Source: Streptomyces sp. WMMC500 (GTDB lineage: Bacteria > Actinomycetota > Actinomycetes > Streptomycetales > Streptomycetaceae). From it: a stretch of 64,000 nucleotides of DNA. Location: assembly GCF_027497195.1 (NCBI RefSeq), contig NZ_CP114905.1, forward strand, positions 1,054,001 through 1,118,000. Direction: 5' to 3'. A program made the position numbers and the translations under genes. Each line of letters begins with the position of its first letter. Position 1 is the first letter of the stretch. Below the pieces are notes generated by a model. That model was not told where the DNA came from and searched no databases. It was given only the letters and a program-made list of their open reading frames with translations. Below, in pieces: positions 16,990-25,527 of the stretch.

Positions 16990-17787
16990 TCAGCGGGCGT
17001 CGGTACTGCGCAGGGTGAGGATGCGTACGCTGCGCTCGCCGGTGTGGGCGTCGCGGCCGTGCCAGCAGCGGTAGTTGTCCAGGACGAGGATGTCGCCTTC
17101 GTCGAGGCGGAAGCGCGGCAGCGCCGGCTCCATGGCGCGGACGGCCCGGTCGAGGCGGGCGAGCATGGCCTGTACGCGGTCGGCGTCGGGATCGCGGTGC
17201 AAGGGGGCGGCGCCGTCGGTGCGGCGGACGATGCGACGGCCGGTGCGGGTGTACTCGACGTGCCGGCCGACGCGCGGGACGGCCGGCAGGCCGCGGAGCC
17301 CGGCCCAGACGCCGTACAGGTCGACGTCGACGCCCGTGAGGAAGGCGTGCAGCTCGGGATCGCCGGACGCGAGGTCGTCGACGACACGGTGGGCGTCGAC
17401 GGCGAAGGAGTCGCCGCCGGCGGGTGCGGGGCGCACGCACTGGACGAGGACGAAGTCCTCGTCGGGGTCGCGCCGGCGGCGCTGCACGCCGCCGACGTCG
17501 ACGGTCAGGTCGAAGCTGTCGGCGTGCAGGTGGACGGGTTCGCCGTCGCGGGAGGTCCGCAGGCGCTGCGGGTACAGCTCGGCCAGGCGGCTGCCGAGGA
17601 CTTCGGCCGCCGCGACGACGAGGGCGTCGGCGGTGGCGTCGCGGCCGAGGAGGACGGCGGCGCCGGTACGGGCCAGCGAGGCGCCGGCCTCGTGCGCGCG
17701 GGCGGCGGGGAACCGGTCGGGGACGACGCCGGGGCCGTCCGCGTGGAGGGACACGTCGGCCGGCTGCTGCCGGAGGTCGTTGCTCAT
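16990..17787 (-). CDS. TauD/TfdA-like Fe(II)/2-oxoglutarate dioxygenase
   Basis: 265 residues. The iron facial triad is complete: the HxD of LHADSFD (near residue 107) and a distal His in LDNYRCWHGR, with an Arg further on for 2-oxoglutarate. It belongs to the clavaminate-synthase/TauD fold, which hydroxylates small amino-acid-like or sulfonated substrates. It is divergent from the radical SAM operon across 229 bp; whether the two are linked is unknown. The 198 bp on its other side, to the PfpI-like gene, shows nothing recognisable. Confidence 0.8.
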   Translation of the reverse strand: MSNDLRQQPADVSLHADGPGVVPDRFPAARAHEAGASLARTGAAVLLGRDATADALVVAAAEVLGSRLAELYPQRLRTSRDGEPVHLHADSFDLTVDVGGVQRRRRDPDEDFVLVQCVRPAPAGGDSFAVDAHRVVDDLASGDPELHAFLTGVDVDLYGVWAGLRGLPAVPRVGRHVEYTRTGRRIVRRTDGAAPLHRDPDADRVQAMLARLDRAVRAMEPALPRFRLDEGDILVLDNYRCWHGRDAHTGERSVRILTLRSTDAR

Positions 17788-17841
17788 CTGTCCTTGCTCA
17801 CGGTGGGTGCGGGCCGGCGGGTGAAGATCCGGGCCCTCGTT

Positions 17842-17852
17842 GCATTTAATGC
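17842..17852. promoter_or_regulatory. Small AT-rich palindrome between the dioxygenase and radical SAM operon
   Basis: GCATT-T-AATGC stands out as the most AT-rich spot in a divergent 229-bp gap, 55 bp upstream of the dioxygenase start. It could be an operator or a promoter element; evidence is thin. Confidence 0.25.
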
Positions 17853-18016
17853 GTTACTGCTTGCGAGTGGCAACAATCCGGGGGTGGCGCCGAGTCGGTC
17901 AGGACAGCCTCGGCAGGCCCGCCCTCGCCCAGGTTGCGGCGAATGCCCCGGCGGGTTTCCGTGACCCACCGCCGGTGGAAGCCATCCCGCGGGAGATCCG
18001 CGACGGAGGGTGAGAT

Positions 18017-19450
18017 ATGGGGCTGTCGGCGCGGCTACGGGCCGCCGAGCGGGCGAGTCGGCCGTACGATCCGGAGTTCACCGCGGCCATGGCCCGCCGG
18101 TGGGACGGGCTGCCGGCGCACGTGAGGACTCCGGGGCAGGTCCTGGGGCGGCACGGCGTCGGCTGTGAGGGCACCCACGGTGTCTTCCCCAAGTGCAACC
18201 TGGCCTGCACTCCCTGCTATCACTCCAGGGACGCCAACGCCGTGCGCGTCGACGGCCAGCACACCCGCGAGCAGGTCGACGCGCAACTCGCCCTGCTGCG
18301 GCGGGTGCGCGGGCCGCGGGCGCACGCCCAGCTCATCGGGGGCGAGGTGAGCCTGCTGCCCCCGGAGGACCACGCCGCCTGCCTTCAGATCATGCGCGGG
18401 CACGGCCGGGAGCCGATGAGCTTCACCCACGGCGACTTCGACGACGACTACCTGCGGGCGCTCGCGCTCGGTCCGGACGGCCGGCGGCGCTTCGACCGGC
18501 TGTCGTTCGCCGCGCACTTCGACAGGTTCATGTACGGGCGGCGCGGCATCGCCCGGCCGCCGAGCGAACGGGCGCTGAACCCGCACCGGAAGCGGTTCGC
18601 ACAGATGTTCGCGCGGCTGCGCCGGGAACACGGGGTGCGGTTCTTCCTGGCGCACAACATGACCGTCACCCCCGGCAATCTGGACGAGGTCGCCGACGTC
18701 GTCCGCGACACCCGCGCGATGGGCTACGGCATGCTCTCCTTCCAGCCCGCCGCCTTCCTCGGTGACGACCGGCGCTGGAAGGAGTCGTACCGCGAGGCGA
18801 CGCCGGACGCGGTGTGGGCGGAGATCGAGCGCGGCGCGGGCACGACGCTGGACTACCGCGTGTTCGAGCACGGCGACGTCCGCTGCAACCGCGCCGCCTA
18901 CGGCTTCTACGTCGGCGAGCGCTGGTATCCGTACCTCGACGGCGCCGATCCCCGCGACCTGGCCGTCCGGGACGCCTTCTTCCGCCACCTCGGCCGCGTC
19001 AGCTTCTCCGGCACCCCGCCCGCGCTGCTCGCCGTCCGGCTCGCCCGGATCGCCGCCCGCCACCCGTCCCTCGTGCTCACCGCCGTGCGCTGGCTCGCCC
19101 GCACGGTGCGCCGCGTCGGGCCGGCGCGCCTGCTCCGGCACCGGCTGCGGGCCCGCTCGGTATCGTTCCTCATGCACACCTTCATGGACGCCGAGCACGT
19201 CGCGCCCGCCTGGGAGCTGATGCGGCGCGGCGAGACCAGCGCGGACCCGAAGCTGCGCGAGACGCAGGAGCGGCTGGCCGCCTGCCACTACGCCATGGCC
19301 CACCCCGAAGACGGCACCCTGGTGCCGGCCTGCGTCCAGCACGCCGTGCTCGACCCGGCCGAGAACGCCGCACTGCGCACCCTGCTGCCGCTCGTCGAGG
19401 TCCGCACCTCCGACGCCCCGGGAAGGAACACCTCATGCGCATCGGCGTGA
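18017..19450 (+). CDS. Radical SAM protein, first gene of the rSAM/MTAP/glycosyltransferase operon
   Basis: 477 residues, ATG behind GGAGGG. The [4Fe-4S] motif is CNLACTPC (Cys60, Cys64, Cys67), followed by YHSRDANAV. A radical SAM barrel fits to about residue 260, and a long C-terminal region holds two more Cys (CHYAM and PACVQH, near residues 425-445) that might bind an extra cluster. It overlaps the phosphorylase gene by 16 bp, so it leads an operon of five. It generates a 5'-deoxyadenosyl radical; the substrate is unknown. I do not recognise a named family such as ArsS or ArsL. Confidence 0.82.
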   Translation: MGLSARLRAAERASRPYDPEFTAAMARRWDGLPAHVRTPGQVLGRHGVGCEGTHGVFPKCNLACTPCYHSRDANAVRVDGQHTREQVDAQLALLRRVRGPRAHAQLIGGEVSLLPPEDHAACLQIMRGHGREPMSFTHGDFDDDYLRALALGPDGRRRFDRLSFAAHFDRFMYGRRGIARPPSERALNPHRKRFAQMFARLRREHGVRFFLAHNMTVTPGNLDEVADVVRDTRAMGYGMLSFQPAAFLGDDRRWKESYREATPDAVWAEIERGAGTTLDYRVFEHGDVRCNRAAYGFYVGERWYPYLDGADPRDLAVRDAFFRHLGRVSFSGTPPALLAVRLARIAARHPSLVLTAVRWLARTVRRVGPARLLRHRLRARSVSFLMHTFMDAEHVAPAWELMRRGETSADPKLRETQERLAACHYAMAHPEDGTLVPACVQHAVLDPAENAALRTLLPLVEVRTSDAPGRNTSCASA

Positions 19451-20223
19451 TCACCGGCTCCGGCAGCTACGACTGGCCGCACCTCGCCGAGGCGGTCCAC
19501 CGCACGGTCCGTACCGGGCACGGCGACGTGCCGGTGACCGAGGGCCGCCTGGCCGGCGCCGAGGTCGTGCAGTTGTCCCGGCACGGGGCGGGCCACCGGC
19601 GGCTGTCCCACCACGTCGAGCACCGGGCGAACCTCGCCGCGCTGCTCGCCTGCGAGGTGCGGGCCGTGGTCTCCTTCACGGTCTGCGGAGCCGTCGACCC
19701 CGCGGCCGAGCCCGGTTCGCTGGTGGTCTTCGACGACCTGTACTTCCCGGCCAACCGGCTCCCGGACGGCTCGCCGTGCACCTGGTACGACACCCCGGGC
19801 GGCGCGGGCCGCGGCCACTGGATCTTCGACCGGCCGTTCTCCGGACCGCTGCGCGAGGCGCTGGTACGCGCCGCCGCGGGCGCGGGGATGCCGGTGCTGG
19901 ACCGCGGCACGTACGGGCACGTCGACGGACCCCGCTTCAACTCCCGCAGCGAGATCGCCGCTCTGGCCGCGGCCGGCGTGACCGCCGTCAGCCAGACCGC
20001 GGGCCCCGAGGTGGTGCTGGCCGGTGAGCGGGAACTGCCGCTGGCCCTGGTGGGCTACGTCACCGACTACGCCAACGGCGTGGCCGCCGAGCCCGAGCCG
20101 GTCGAGGCGCTGCTGGCGCGTCTGGAGACGAGCAAGCGGGTCTTCGCGGAGCTCGCCGAGCACGCCCTGCCCGGCCTGGAGCCGCCACCGCCCGCCGGCG
20201 TCGTCCACCGGTTCGGCGGATGA
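19435..20223 (+). CDS. MTAP/PNP-family purine nucleoside phosphorylase
   Basis: 262 residues. Family features: N-terminal GVITGSGSYDWP phosphate loop, LSRHGAGHRRLSHHVEHRANLAAL, a dimer-interface VDGPRFNSRSEI, and SQTAGPEVVLAGE near residue 190. It is close to methylthioadenosine phosphorylases, which release adenine from 5'-modified adenosines. In this operon two roles are plausible: clearing the 5'-deoxyadenosine made by the two radical SAM partners, or cutting a 5'-substituted adenosine intermediate to a sugar-1-phosphate. It overlaps both neighbours. Confidence 0.82.
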   Translation: MRIGVITGSGSYDWPHLAEAVHRTVRTGHGDVPVTEGRLAGAEVVQLSRHGAGHRRLSHHVEHRANLAALLACEVRAVVSFTVCGAVDPAAEPGSLVVFDDLYFPANRLPDGSPCTWYDTPGGAGRGHWIFDRPFSGPLREALVRAAAGAGMPVLDRGTYGHVDGPRFNSRSEIAALAAAGVTAVSQTAGPEVVLAGERELPLALVGYVTDYANGVAAEPEPVEALLARLETSKRVFAELAEHALPGLEPPPPAGVVHRFGG

Positions 20224-20951
20224 GCGGTGCCGTGACCCGACCGCCCGCCGTCTCCATCGTCATGCCGGTGCTCGACGAGGCCGCCACCGTCGGGCCCGCC
20301 CTGGCCCGGCTGCGCCGCGACTTCCCCGGCTGCGAGTTGATCGTCGTCGACGGCGGCAGCGCCGACGGCACCGCCGGCCTCGCCGCCGCTTACGCCACCG
20401 TGGTACCCAGCGCGCGGGGCCGCGCCGTCCAGATGAACACCGGGGCGCGCCTCGCGACCGGCGACGTGCTGTGGTTCGTGCACGCCGACACCGCGATCCA
20501 CCCCGGCGCGCTGGGCCAGATCCGTACCGCGCTCGCGGACCCCGCCGTCGTCGGCGGCGGGCTCACCCTGCGCTTCGACCGCCGCGGCCCGGGTCTTGAG
20601 TACCTCGCCCGGGCGTCCAACGCCCGCGCCCGCCGCCTGCACCACATCTTCGGCGACCAGGCGATGTTCGTCCGCCGCAGCGTCTTCGAGGCGCTCGGCG
20701 GCTTCCCGGAGCTGGCCATCATGGAGGACCTGGAGCTGTCGCGGCGGCTGCACCGGCGCGGCAGGCTGGCGGTCCTGCCGGCCACCTCCACCGCCTCCGC
20801 GCGTCGCTTCACCGAACACGGCACCTGGCGGATGATCTTCTTCATGCAGTACCTCAAGGTGCTGTACTTCGCCGGCGTCGATCCGGAGCGCATCCGCCGC
20901 CGCTACGCCCGCGGCCCGCGGCTGACGCGCCGCCGGCCCCCCGCCCCCTGA
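20220..20951 (+). CDS. Family 2 glycosyltransferase, TIGR04283-like ('rSAM/selenodomain-associated', now arsenosugar type)
   Basis: 243 residues. GT-A fold: VSIVMPVLDEAATV, then CELIVVDGGSADGT, VPSARGRAVQMNTGARLATGDVLWFVHADT with the metal-binding HAD, and a GDQAMFVRR segment followed by MEDLELSRRL. This matches my memory of the TIGR04283 group, first named for its association with radical SAM and selenium-domain genes and later for arsenosugar clusters. It starts within the phosphorylase stop (ATGA). It probably transfers or accepts a sugar using the phosphorylase product; donor and acceptor are unknown. Confidence 0.75.
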   Translation: MSGAVTRPPAVSIVMPVLDEAATVGPALARLRRDFPGCELIVVDGGSADGTAGLAAAYATVVPSARGRAVQMNTGARLATGDVLWFVHADTAIHPGALGQIRTALADPAVVGGGLTLRFDRRGPGLEYLARASNARARRLHHIFGDQAMFVRRSVFEALGGFPELAIMEDLELSRRLHRRGRLAVLPATSTASARRFTEHGTWRMIFFMQYLKVLYFAGVDPERIRRRYARGPRLTRRRPPAP

Positions 20952-20974
20952 CCCTCCGGCCCCCGGGAGTTCCC

Positions 20975-22678
20975 ATGCGCATCGCCGTCTGCGGCGGCCC
21001 CTACGGCAATCCCCACGCCCTGGCCGCCTTCGTCCGCGACGCCCGCGACCGCGGCGCCGAGCGGCTGTACTGCCTGGGCGACCTCGGCGGCTTCGGCCCC
21101 GGGGTCGACGCCCTGCGGCCGATCCTCACGGCCGGCGGCGTCGAGTGCATCGCGGGCAACTACGACGTGGCGCTCGCCCGCGGCGACACGGACTGCGGGT
21201 GCGGCTACCGCGACGCGAAGGACAACGAGTACGCCCAGCTCATCTACGACCACACCCTGGCCACCACCGACCGGGACTTCGCCGCCTGGATGGGCCGGCT
21301 GCCCACCGAGCGCCGCGAGCGGATCGGCGGTCTCGACGTGCACATGGTGCACGGCTCGCCCCTCGCCCTGAACGACTTCTGGTGGGAGTCCCTGCCCGAG
21401 GACGCGCACCGGCAGCGCGCCGAGGCCAGCGGCGGCGACGTGGTGCTGTGCACGCACAGCGGCCTCCCCTGGCAGCGCCGGCTCGAAGACGCCTCCGCCG
21501 GCGGCCTCGCCGGCACCCTCGTCGTGAACGTGGGCGTCATCGGCAAGCCCGCCAACGACGGCCGCCGCGAGGTCTGGTACGCGCTGCTCGATCTGGCGGA
21601 CGGCCGGGCGAGCGCCGAACTGGTGCCGCTGGCGTACGACTGGCGGGCGCAGGCCACCGACATGCGCGCCGCCGGGCTGCCGGAGCCGTTCGCCGAGACC
21701 ATCGAGACCGGCTGGTGGACCACCTGCCTGGAGATCCTGCCGCCGGCCGAGCGCGCCCGCGGGCGCTACCACCTCTACCGCAGCAGCCTGCCCAGCGGCT
21801 TCACCCCCGCCGACGACGGGTGGGGAACGGCCGCCGCCGAGGCGCGGGACGACGCCGACCGCCCGGTCGTCCCGCTCTTCGGCAGCCCGTACTTCCCCAC
21901 CCGGCTGTGGCTCTACACCAACTTCCACTGCAACCTGGCCTGCGACTACTGCGCCGTCGCCTCCTCCCCCACGGCCGACCCGCGCACCCTGCCGCCCGCC
22001 ACCGTGCGCGCCCTGGTCGACGAGGCCGCCGACGAGGGCTTCACCGAGCTGTACGTCACGGGAGGCGAGCCCTTCCTCCACCCCGACATCGTCGGCCTGC
22101 TCGACCACGCCTGCGCCCGGCTGCCCACCGTCGTCATGACCAACGCCATGCTGCTGCGCGGCCGTCGCGCCCGCCGGCTCGCGCAGCTCGCCGGCCGCAA
22201 GCTCACCGTCCAGACCTCCCTGGACGGCGCCACCCCCGAAGCCCACGACGCCCATCGCGGGCCCGGCTCCTGGGCCCGCACCATGGACGGCATCCGCCAC
22301 CTCATCGACATCGGTCTGCCCCCGCGCGTCGCGCTCACCGAAACCCCGGAGAACACCCGCGAGATCCCCGCCGTCGGCGACCTCCTCGCCGGACTCGGCC
22401 TGCCGGCCGAGCACTTCGCCGTACGCCCCCTGCTGCGCCGCGGCTTCGCCGAGACCGGCCTGGCCATCGGCACCGACTCCTCCGTCCCCGAACTCACCGC
22501 CTCCGCCGGAGGACTGCACTGGCACCCCGCCGGCGCCGACGCCGGCACCAGCCCCGACATGCACCTCGCCGCGGCGGGCACCCCGCTGTGGCGGGGAAAG
22601 CAACTGGTGACCGAGCGCTTCTTCGCCGCCCGCCTGCGGGACGGCAGCCTGCCCCGCCCCGTCAACTGCGCCATCTGA
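20975..22678 (+). CDS. Metallophosphoesterase-like / radical SAM fusion protein
   Basis: 567 residues. Residues ~1-245 have a metallophosphoesterase outline (GNPHALAAFV, CLGDLGGFGPG, AGNYDVAL, MVHGSP, CTHSG) with a Cys-rich DCGCGYRD insert. The usual first-motif Asp and His appear replaced by Gly and Tyr, and GHTH by CTHS, so the metal site may be altered. Residues ~305-567 are a radical SAM domain with CNLACDYC (Cys319, 323, 326) and TGGEPFLHPDI. Both halves lie in one uninterrupted frame. The gene is 23 bp after the glycosyltransferase and in the same operon. Substrate unknown. Confidence 0.8.
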   Translation: MRIAVCGGPYGNPHALAAFVRDARDRGAERLYCLGDLGGFGPGVDALRPILTAGGVECIAGNYDVALARGDTDCGCGYRDAKDNEYAQLIYDHTLATTDRDFAAWMGRLPTERRERIGGLDVHMVHGSPLALNDFWWESLPEDAHRQRAEASGGDVVLCTHSGLPWQRRLEDASAGGLAGTLVVNVGVIGKPANDGRREVWYALLDLADGRASAELVPLAYDWRAQATDMRAAGLPEPFAETIETGWWTTCLEILPPAERARGRYHLYRSSLPSGFTPADDGWGTAAAEARDDADRPVVPLFGSPYFPTRLWLYTNFHCNLACDYCAVASSPTADPRTLPPATVRALVDEAADEGFTELYVTGGEPFLHPDIVGLLDHACARLPTVVMTNAMLLRGRRARRLAQLAGRKLTVQTSLDGATPEAHDAHRGPGSWARTMDGIRHLIDIGLPPRVALTETPENTREIPAVGDLLAGLGLPAEHFAVRPLLRRGFAETGLAIGTDSSVPELTASAGGLHWHPAGADAGTSPDMHLAAAGTPLWRGKQLVTERFFAARLRDGSLPRPVNCAI

Positions 22679-22724
22679 CCGCGCCATCCGAACGATCGCG
22701 CCATCCGACCCAAGGAGAGCCGCC

Positions 22725-23906
22725 ATGGCCACCTCGCCCGGGCACGTCGCCGTCCTCGGGGCGGGCCCCGTCGGCCTCGACGCCGCGCTGGCCGCCACCG
22801 ACGCCGGCCTGTCCGTCACCGTCTACGAAGCCGGCGCCGCCGTCGGCGCCCACGTACGCGCCTGGGGCCACGTCCGCCTCTTCACCCCGTGGCGCCTCAA
22901 CGCCTCCGCCCGCATGCGCACCCACCTGGCCGGCGCCGGCCGCGACCTGCCCGAGGACGCCGCGTACCCCACCGGCACCGAACTCGCCGACCACCTGCTC
23001 GGGCCCCTGGCCGGCCTGCCCGCCCTCGCGGGCCGGGTCCGCCTCGGCCACCGGGTCGCCGCCGTGGCCCGCGCGAGCCTGCTCAAGCACGAGCACATCG
23101 GCAGCAGTACGCGCGCCGCCGCCCCCTTCCGCCTCCTGGTCGACGGCCCGGACGGCGAGTACGAGGACCACGCCGGCCTCGTCCTCGACTGCACCGGCAC
23201 CTACGCCACGCCCAACTCCCTCGGCGACGGCGGCATCGCCGCCCGGGGAGAGCGCGCCCTGGCCCACCGCATCACCCGCACCCTGCCGCCCCTGACCGCG
23301 GAGCCGGACCGCTGGGCGGGCACCGTCCTGCTCGTCGGCGCCGGCAAGTCCGCCCAGACCGCCGCGCGCGGCCTCGCCGAACTCCCCGGCACCCGCCTGG
23401 AGTGGCTCGTGCGCAGCCCCGACCCCGACTGGGGCGAGGTGCCGGACGACTCCCTGCCCGAGCGGCAGCGCCTGGTGGACGTCTCCCGTGACCTGGCCGC
23501 CGGCGGCCACGAGCGCGTCACCGTGCGGACCGGCGCCCGCGTCACCGCCCTCGCCCCGGACGCCGGCGGTCGCGTCCGCGCCGCCGTGTCCACCGCCACC
23601 GGCCCGCACGAGATCGTCGCCGACCACGTCGTCGCGCTCACCGGCTACGCCGCGGACTCCGCCCTCTACCGGCAGTTGCAGGTGCACGAGTGCTACGCCA
23701 CCGGCGCCCCGATGAACGTCTCCGCCGCCCTGCTCGGATCCGCCGGCGGCGACTGCCTCGCCCAGCCGGCCGTCGGCCTGGAGACCCTGCGCAACCCCGA
23801 ACCGGGGTTCTACATCCTGGGCGCCAAGTCCTACGGCCGGCTGAACACCTTCCTGCTGCGCGGCGGCTACGCCCAGGTCGACGAGGTCGCCGCCGCGTGG
23901 GCGTAG
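22725..23906 (+). CDS. FAD/NAD(P)-dependent flavoprotein oxidoreductase
   Basis: 393 residues. An N-terminal FAD Rossmann motif (VAVLGAGPVGLDAAL) and a second dinucleotide motif (TVLLVGAGKSAQTAARGL, near residue 205) place it among flavin monooxygenase/YpdA-like thiol reductase proteins. The C-terminal YILGAKSYGRLNTFLLRGGYAQV is FAD-binding and typical of that group. It ends the five-gene operon, 46 bp after the radical SAM fusion, behind an AGGAG site. It may oxidise or reduce the pathway product. It converges on the MerA-like gene 34 bp away. Confidence 0.8.
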   Translation: MATSPGHVAVLGAGPVGLDAALAATDAGLSVTVYEAGAAVGAHVRAWGHVRLFTPWRLNASARMRTHLAGAGRDLPEDAAYPTGTELADHLLGPLAGLPALAGRVRLGHRVAAVARASLLKHEHIGSSTRAAAPFRLLVDGPDGEYEDHAGLVLDCTGTYATPNSLGDGGIAARGERALAHRITRTLPPLTAEPDRWAGTVLLVGAGKSAQTAARGLAELPGTRLEWLVRSPDPDWGEVPDDSLPERQRLVDVSRDLAAGGHERVTVRTGARVTALAPDAGGRVRAAVSTATGPHEIVADHVVALTGYAADSALYRQLQVHECYATGAPMNVSAALLGSAGGDCLAQPAVGLETLRNPEPGFYILGAKSYGRLNTFLLRGGYAQVDEVAAAWA

Positions 23907-23940
23907 AACTGCCGCCTGGCCGGGTGGTGGGCTCGAAGGG

Positions 23941-25350
23941 TCACCGCCGCAGTCCGCGGCGCAGTGCCAGCAGCGCGCCGGTCGCGCCCCTGGCCCGCGC
24001 CAGCAGGCCGTAGACGTCGGCGAGGGCGGCGTGCCAGGGGCCGTCGGCGTACGTGGGATAGGGGTGGATCGTCCTGGCGTACTGCGCGGCCGTCCAGCCG
24101 AGCCGGACACCGGCGGCCAGGTGGGCGATGGTCTCCCCGGCGCGTGGCGAGACGACCGTGGCGCCGACGATGCGCCCGCGTGGACCGAGGACGAGGGTGG
24201 TGAAGCCGTCGGTGCGGCCCTCGGTCACGGCGCGGTCGACCCGGTCGTGGGTCAGGGTGTGCACGCGTACGGCCTCGCCGTGCTCGGCCCGTGCCTCCGC
24301 CGCGGTGCGGCCGACACGGGCCACTTCGGGGTCCGTGAACGTCACCCACGGCACCGCGGCGCCGTCGATGCGGCGGCGCACGCCGAGGAGCGCGTCGGCG
24401 GCGGCGGCGCCGCCCTGGGCGCCGCCGAGGTGGGTGAAGGCGGAGCGGCCGGTGACGTCCCCGGCCGCGTAGATGCGCGGATTGCCGGTACGCAACCGGG
24501 CGTCGACCCGGACGTCGCCGCGCTCGGTGAGCCGCACGCCGGCCGTCGCCAGGCCGAGTCCCGCGGTGTTGGCGCGGCGCCCGGTGACGGCCAGGAGCGC
24601 GTCGTACGGCAGCGGGCCGCCCGGCCCGTGCACCGCGCCGCCGGTGACCTTCTCGGCGGGGTACCCGGTCAGGACGGTGGCACCCGCCGCCTCCAGCGCC
24701 CGCCGGACCGCCGCGGAGGCGTCCGGTTCCTCCTGCGGAAGCAGCCGCTCCGCCGCCTCCGCCACGGTCACCCGCGCCCCCAGCCGGGCGAGGGCCTGCC
24801 CCAGTTCGCACCCGGCGGACCCGCCGCCCAGTACCACCAGCCGGTCGGGCAGCCGGTCGAGACCCCACACGGAGTCGGTGGTCAGCGGTGCTGCCTCGGC
24901 CAGGCCGGGCACGGGCGCCAGGGCCGGGGAGGAGCCGGTGGCGATCACCGCGTAGCGGAAGCGGACTTCCCGGCCGGCCGCGGTCAGGGTCCGGCCGCCG
25001 GTGAACACGGCCCGGCCGTGGGCCACTTCCACCCCGAGCGGGCGCAGCGACTCGGCGGAGTCGTGCGGCTCGATCGCCGTGATCGCCTCCCGCACATGGT
25101 CCATGGCGGCGGCGAGGTCGACGGGGCCGGTCGCGGCGGCGAGCCCGTAACGGTCCGCGCGGCGGGCGGTCGCGACCTCCCCCGCCACGTGCAGCAGCGC
25201 CTTGCTGGGGACGCATCCCGTCCACAGGCAGTCCCCGCCCAGCCGGTCGCCCTCGACCAGCAGGGTGCGGGCGCCGAGGCGGCCGGCGGTACGGGCTGCG
25301 GTGAGTCCGGCGCTCCCGCCGCCGACGACCACCATGTCGTATGCGCTCAT
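23941..25350 (-). CDS. MerA-like class I pyridine nucleotide-disulfide oxidoreductase
   Basis: 469 residues from ATG at 25348-25350. FAD motif VVVGGGSAGLTAA, redox-active GDCLWTGCVPSK (Cys41, Cys46), NAD motif VVLGGGSAGCELGQAL, and a C-terminal HPYPTYADG in place of the family's usual HxHPT...E end. No C-terminal Cys pair or N-terminal HMA domain is present, so true mercuric reductase activity is unlikely. Relatives of this kind often sit beside TVP38/TMEM64 genes, as here. It is divergent from the methyltransferase-TVP38 pair across 177 bp. Confidence 0.83.
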   Translation of the reverse strand: MSAYDMVVVGGGSAGLTAARTAGRLGARTLLVEGDRLGGDCLWTGCVPSKALLHVAGEVATARRADRYGLAAATGPVDLAAAMDHVREAITAIEPHDSAESLRPLGVEVAHGRAVFTGGRTLTAAGREVRFRYAVIATGSSPALAPVPGLAEAAPLTTDSVWGLDRLPDRLVVLGGGSAGCELGQALARLGARVTVAEAAERLLPQEEPDASAAVRRALEAAGATVLTGYPAEKVTGGAVHGPGGPLPYDALLAVTGRRANTAGLGLATAGVRLTERGDVRVDARLRTGNPRIYAAGDVTGRSAFTHLGGAQGGAAAADALLGVRRRIDGAAVPWVTFTDPEVARVGRTAAEARAEHGEAVRVHTLTHDRVDRAVTEGRTDGFTTLVLGPRGRIVGATVVSPRAGETIAHLAAGVRLGWTAAQYARTIHPYPTYADGPWHAALADVYGLLARARGATGALLALRRGLRR

Positions 25351-25527
25351 GGTGCAGTATGGCTCCTCCGGGTGTGACAGAGCCGGCACCGTGCGTGGAC
25401 GGGCGCTCGGTCCGGGAAGATGACACCCGGGGCCTCCCGCGGACCTGCCCGCGTACCGCGTCGGTTGCGGCGCGAGCGGCGGTGCCGGGGCGGGGCCGGG
25501 CGGTCGGCGAGCGGCACGGGAGACGGG

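Noticed and set aside
20975..22678. Two genes joined by a frameshift error rather than a fusion
   Set aside because: The frame is continuous, with codon bias kept across the linker and no stop or start near the junction.
18017..23906. An arsinothricin- or bisenarsan-type arsenic cluster
   Set aside because: No ArsL-like Cys motif, ArsM, arsenoenolpyruvate-type or ars resistance genes could be recognised.
23941..25350. Genuine mercuric reductase
   Set aside because: No C-terminal Cys pair, no HMA domain and no merR or merT near it; only the shared flavoenzyme fold supports the name.
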